From an uncultured Clostridium sp. (GTDB lineage Bacteria; Bacillota; Clostridia; TANB77; CAG-508), in contig USFC01000026.1 of assembly GCA_900553865.1 (NCBI GenBank), forward strand, positions 1 through 18,400: a stretch of DNA of 18,400 nucleotides, given 5' to 3'. Positions within the stretch are counted from its first letter, which is position 1. Every line of letters begins with the position of its first letter. The notes beneath the pieces were generated by a model. It was not told the DNA's origin, made no database searches, and saw only the letters and a list, made by a program, of their open reading frames with translations. The translations under genes and the position numbers were made by a program. Below are positions 16,166 through 18,400 of this stretch, in pieces.

Positions 16166-16194
16166 GACGCAAAAAGGACGTTTCCTTTTGCATC
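16166..16194. repeat. Contracted palindromic repeat abutting the ATPase ribosome-binding site
   Basis: GACGCAAAAAGGA (16166-16178) and TCCTTTTGCATC (16183-16194) form a hairpin around CGTT. It has the same outer arms as the dnaE copy at 8923-8969 but lacks most of the interior. On the transcript it ends immediately 5' of AAAAAGGAG, so the hairpin could influence ATPase translation; that effect is an inference. Confidence 0.7.
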
Positions 16195-16353
16195 ATCTAA
16201 TTTTATTTTTTCCATTTTTTTGTTTAATAGTCTATTTTTTTCTTAAAATCCTCTACCTTCTCTTAAAAGTAGTTATTACTTTCGTAGTACTTTGTAGAAA
16301 TTTTTTTAATAAAATAAAAAAACGAATTTAAAATTTCTTAATATATAAAAAAT

Positions 16354-16407
16354 AAGACTCCTAAAGAAAACATTACATTTACATGTACTCCTTTCTTTAA
16401 AAGTCTT
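16354..16407 (-). terminator. Riboswitch expression-platform terminator
   Basis: On the minus strand AAGACT plus AAAGAAA (within 16391-16407) pairs with TTTCTTTA plus AGTCTT (within 16354-16371), followed by TATTTTTTAT. The 5' arm reuses the 3' strand of the aptamer closing stem (16396-16403), so a ligand-stabilised aptamer should prevent termination: an ON switch. Confidence 0.75.
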
Positions 16408-16484
16408 GCTTACCTTAAAGGTTACTAACCATGCATTTTCTGCCGAGATGTTGATTAGTAGTTTATAAGCTACTCCCTTTTAAA
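16396..16484 (-). ncRNA. yybP-ykoY (Mn2+) riboswitch aptamer
   Basis: The transcript begins TTTAAAAG (16477-16484), directly followed in the closing loop by the hallmark GGGAGTAGC (16469-16477). An internal part contains ATCAACATCTCGGCA, and the aptamer closes with GCAAGAC (16402-16408) and CTTTTAAA (16396-16403). GGGAGUAGC and GCAAGAC are the two conserved L1/L3 segments that form the metal pocket in this class. The gene downstream is a P2-type ATPase, a known partner of the class (L. lactis yoaB). Its promoter is at 16495-16523. Confidence 0.85.
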
Positions 16485-16494
16485 TTTTTTATTT

Positions 16495-16523
16495 ATTTTA
16501 TCATTTGTTTCTTATTTTTGCAA
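16495..16523 (-). promoter_or_regulatory. Promoter for riboswitch and P-type ATPase
   Basis: On the minus strand, TTGCAA (16518-16523), 17 bases, TAAAAT (16495-16500). Transcription would start a few bases before the aptamer. Confidence 0.65.
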
Positions 16524-16544
16524 GTCACTTTTGTTATTTTTTAC

Positions 16545-16573
16545 TTGAAAGTATCTTTTATATGTTATATAAT
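16545..16573 (+). promoter_or_regulatory. Promoter for tRNA-Gly
   Basis: TTGAAA (16545-16550), 17 bases, TATAAT (16568-16573) on the plus strand, 16 bases before the tRNA. Confidence 0.8.
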
Positions 16574-16589
16574 ATGTTTAGTTACATTT

Positions 16590-16663
<74 letters not shown>

Positions 16664-16672
16664 ATTGAAATC

Positions 16673-16710
16673 AACTCACGTACTTAAAAGTTCGTGAGTT
16701 TTTATTTTAT
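16673..16710 (+). terminator. Intrinsic terminator after tRNA-Gly
   Basis: AACTCACG (16673-16680) pairs with CGTGAGTT (16693-16700), with ACTT/AAGT continuing inside after a one-base mismatch. TTTTATTTTAT follows. Confidence 0.88.
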
Positions 16711-16836
16711 ATAAATGATTTTCAAATTTGTACTCCTACGCAAATTCTACTATAGGAACTTCCATACCCTTTAATGGAAATAAGATTATTAATTTGCAAA
16801 TAATTTCAATTATAAATTGTAAGTTGTAGCTGAGAT

Positions 16837-17157
16837 TTATCTTTCTGAATCATCTTCAAATTCTTTAACTCTTGTATTAACACCACCAATAACTTTATAT
16901 TCTCTTTTAGAATTTTTATAAACTTTTTTCTGTATTTCATTTTCTAAGTTTACACCCAATATTTCTGATAACCCTAATAAATATATAGCAACATCAGCTA
17001 GTTCTTCCCCTAAATCATCTTTCTTTTTTCTTCATGCCTCATAAGCTTCAGCAATTTCTCCATAAGTTAAGCAAAATTCTTTATTTACATCTGTTACATT
17101 AAATCCTTTATCCACTTTATTTTGATATGTTTTTTGTAATATCTTTAAATCTACCAT
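16837..17157 (-). pseudogene. MazG-like nucleotide pyrophosphohydrolase interrupted by in-frame TGA
   Basis: A 107-codon frame runs from ATG (17155-17157) to TAA (16837-16839), open except for TGA at codon 42 (17032-17034). The conceptual protein has the MazG metal-binding pattern: E34-I-A-E37 before the stop and E52-L-A-D55 (GEELADV) after it, then IYLLGLSEILG. The residue at the TGA lies in EAYEA-x-RKKKDD; a single G-to-A change from TGG (Trp) would explain it. Family members hydrolyse NTPs or dNTPs, often non-canonical ones. No strong Shine-Dalgarno is visible. It is last in an apparent operon after the NUDIX and ASCH genes, 30 bases from the NUDIX stop. Nonsense mutation, sequencing error and UGA read-through are all possible; a simple nonsense mutation is the default reading. 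Confidence 0.75.
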
Positions 17158-17187
17158 GTTTATTTTTATTTCTATATTTCTAACTTT

Positions 17188-17613
17188 CTAATATCTATCA
17201 ATTCCTGTACCATTCTTTAAATATACTTTTATCTGTCTTATGATATGAGGTATATTATAGTTTCCTGCAAATTTAGAATTATCTAATAGTTTCTCATTTA
17301 TAGTTACCCATTCTAATTTATTTTTTTCTTCTACTAAATTTACTTCATGTTTTAAAATTCCATAATAAACTTGCAAATTATTTTCATATTTAAAATAATT
17401 CAAGTCCATAAAATGGTCTAATTCTATATCTCTGGTTGAGATTCCTGTTTCTTCAAATAATTCTCTGTACGCTGCCTCATCATTAGACTCATTTTCTTCT
17501 ACTTTACCACCGACAAAATTATATAACCCTTTATATGGTTCCTTTGCTCTTATGCAAAAAAGAGTTTTACTTAAATCTTCATTAAATACTACTATTAAAT
17601 TTAATTTTCGCAT
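17188..17613 (-). CDS. NUDIX hydrolase
   Basis: 141 residues, TAG stop, GGAG upstream of the ATG. The complete Nudix box occupies residues 36-58 with the canonical pattern G36-x5-E42-x7-R50-E51-x2-E54-E55-x-G57-I58, so Mg2+-dependent hydrolysis of a nucleoside diphosphate linked to another moiety is expected. The N-terminal strand (LNLIVVFNEDLSKTLFCIR) and GLYNFVGG are typical of MutT-like members. It sits 27 bases after the ASCH gene and 30 before the MazG-like frame, suggesting a nucleotide-housecleaning or modified-nucleotide function for the group. The substrate cannot be told from sequence. Confidence 0.92.
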   Translation of the reverse strand: MRKLNLIVVFNEDLSKTLFCIRAKEPYKGLYNFVGGKVEENESNDEAAYRELFEETGISTRDIELDHFMDLNYFKYENNLQVYYGILKHEVNLVEEKNKLEWVTINEKLLDNSKFAGNYNIPHIIRQIKVYLKNGTGIDRY

Positions 17614-17640
17614 ATTTTATTTCTCCATTTCAAATTGTTA

Positions 17641-18078
17641 TTAAATATTCTTAATAATTCCATCCTTTTTCATTTTATCAATTATTTTTCTTTCCACTTC
17701 TTCTTGCTCATTATATGGATTAAATTTTTCGAGACTTTCCTTTAAATTGTCTACATTGATTTTTATTTTGATTCCTAAAATACCATATTGTTGTTCTTTT
17801 TCTAGTGAATAGATTTCATACATAGCTTTAGTCTTCCTTGTTATCTCTTCTTCATCAGTATATAGCTTTCTAAATAAATTTTCAAAAGTATTTTCTCTAT
17901 ATAATTCAACAACATCAACTAGCAATTTTTCTTGTAAATCCGGTAATTTTGAAAACTCTATTTTGTCTCCAACCCTTATTGCTTTCCTTTTTTCATCAAA
18001 CAATCTAAATTCTATTGTTTTTGTTCCACTCTTCATTCTTTCAAATGGACTTTCATTTAATTTCATTTTATGCAACAT
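17641..18078 (-). CDS. ASCH-domain protein
   Basis: 145 residues, AAGGAGAG ahead of the ATG. Residues 3-105 follow the ASCH (PUA-like beta-barrel) pattern: MKLNESPFERMKSGTKTIEFR at the N-terminus, with LFDEKRKAIRVGDKIEFSK after it, then VVELYRENTFENLF and a closing YGILGIKI strand. The GTKTIEFRL segment holds the conserved Lys/Glu/Arg positions of the presumed ligand pocket. A charged C-terminal extension (about 108-145, ending KMKKDGIIKNI) is probably helical. ASCH proteins have been proposed to bind RNA or modified nucleosides, and some are amidohydrolases on N4-acetylcytidine; which applies here is unknown. It is the first gene of the ASCH-NUDIX-MazG group, about 205 bases from the predicted transcription start. 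Confidence 0.88.
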   Translation of the reverse strand: MLHKMKLNESPFERMKSGTKTIEFRLFDEKRKAIRVGDKIEFSKLPDLQEKLLVDVVELYRENTFENLFRKLYTDEEEITRKTKAMYEIYSLEKEQQYGILGIKIKINVDNLKESLEKFNPYNEQEEVERKIIDKMKKDGIIKNI

Positions 18079-18153
18079 ATATATCTCTCCTTCATTTTCT
18101 ACTCATATTCTGTTTAAAAGTTAAAAATCAATCTCAGCGACAAATGAATAAGA

Positions 18154-18261
18154 AATTAAACGATGTAAGTTTCAGAAAAAACTCCACTAGAAGCTCTTGG
18201 CAGATAAAACTTACATCGTTTAGTTTAATTGCACAAACTGCGGACTGTCTATGGAGTTTTT
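18154..18261 (-). other. Interleaved inverted repeats in the ASCH operon leader (candidate structured RNA)
   Basis: Two perfect inverted repeats overlap in a-b-a'-b' order: 18157-18172 with 18207-18222 (16 bp) and 18177-18186 with 18252-18261 (10 bp). Both stems can form at once only as a pseudoknot. The second may extend by TAG/CTA after a bulge. AATTAAAC (18154-18161) could alternatively pair with GTTTAATT (18223-18230), a possible switch. The element lies wholly within the predicted leader of the operon. I do not recognise it as a known riboswitch class; a small palindromic mobile element is the alternative. Confidence 0.6.
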
Positions 18262-18289
18262 AAACTTTATCTCTTATTCTTTTTTTCTT

Positions 18290-18318
18290 ATTTTACTACA
18301 CTTTACTGAATATATCAA
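18290..18318 (-). promoter_or_regulatory. Promoter for the ASCH-NUDIX-MazG operon
   Basis: On the minus strand, TTGATA (18313-18318), 17 bases, TAAAAT (18290-18295). Start expected near 18283, giving a leader of about 205 bases. Confidence 0.6.
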
Positions 18319-18347
18319 TTTTTAAGTTGAAATTTTTATAGAATTTA

Positions 18348-18397
18348 TAATTCATTTATGATAATGTCTTAATAAATCATTTAAGAAAATGTCTTAA
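18348..18397. repeat. Tandem 25-bp direct repeat at the window edge
   Basis: On the minus strand two adjacent 25-base units begin TTAAGACATT and differ at three positions (units 18373-18397 and 18348-18372). They lie about 30 bases upstream of the ASCH-operon -35 element. The array may continue beyond the window. Confidence 0.7.
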
Positions 18398-18400
18398 TTT

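Noticed and set aside
16096..16215. 39-codon minus-strand frame across the 16166-16194 repeat and the ATPase start
   Set aside because: No ribosome-binding site and lysine-rich, low-complexity content; its likeness to the dnaE insert peptide comes from shared repeat DNA.
18157..18222. Invertible promoter flanked by 16-bp inverted repeats
   Set aside because: The 34-base spacer is too short to hold a complete promoter and no recombinase gene is nearby; a structured leader explains the layout better.

Overview
The window is strongly AT-rich, with A/T-ending codons and clear sigma-A promoters. It carries the tig-clpP-clpX order, a DnaE-type polymerase III alpha subunit, tRNAs with encoded CCA, and pilin-like proteins with an ITLVALxVT anchor. 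Together these point to a low-GC Firmicute, most likely an uncultured gut-type Clostridia member; species cannot be told. All protein genes lie on the minus strand; only the two tRNA genes lie on the plus strand. Every protein gene whose stop can be read ends in TAA or TAG.

Layout from low to high coordinate. 1-2427: two tandem paralogous surface proteins, the first cut by the window edge, with a prepilin-like anchor; the complete one ends in a formylglycine-generating-enzyme/C-type-lectin-like domain whose last codons look like a variable region of a diversity-generating retroelement (DGR). 2651-3090: tRNA-Gln with its promoter, an unassigned stretch, and a bidirectional terminator. 3186-4103: a third protein with the same kind of fold, without anchor or variable codons. 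4264-7571: the proteostasis cluster clpX, clpP and tig (transcribed tig-clpP-clpX). 7718-12293: a degenerate Ppx/GppA-like protein and dnaE. 12438-13184: a membrane-anchored lysozyme-like protein. 13415-16523: a P2-type cation ATPase behind a yybP-ykoY (Mn2+) riboswitch. 16545-16710: tRNA-Gly. 16837-18318: a MazG-like frame with an in-frame TGA, a NUDIX hydrolase and an ASCH protein, apparently one operon with a long structured leader.

Two themes run through the window. First, the 3' end of the 628-2427 gene has nine consecutive NNC codons in an otherwise A/T-ending gene, the pattern adenine mutagenesis of AAC-rich template codons would leave; the reverse transcriptase and template are not in view and may lie beyond position 1. 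Second, a family of short palindromic repeats built on GGGAC...GTCCC is scattered through the region. Copies lie in gene leaders and 3' ends, two are inserted in frame inside dnaE in opposite orientations, and one supplies the dnaE stop codon.

The 5' leader of the ASCH-NUDIX-MazG operon holds two perfect inverted repeats in interleaved order (pseudoknot topology). I do not recognise it; it is the best candidate here for an undescribed regulatory RNA or small mobile element.
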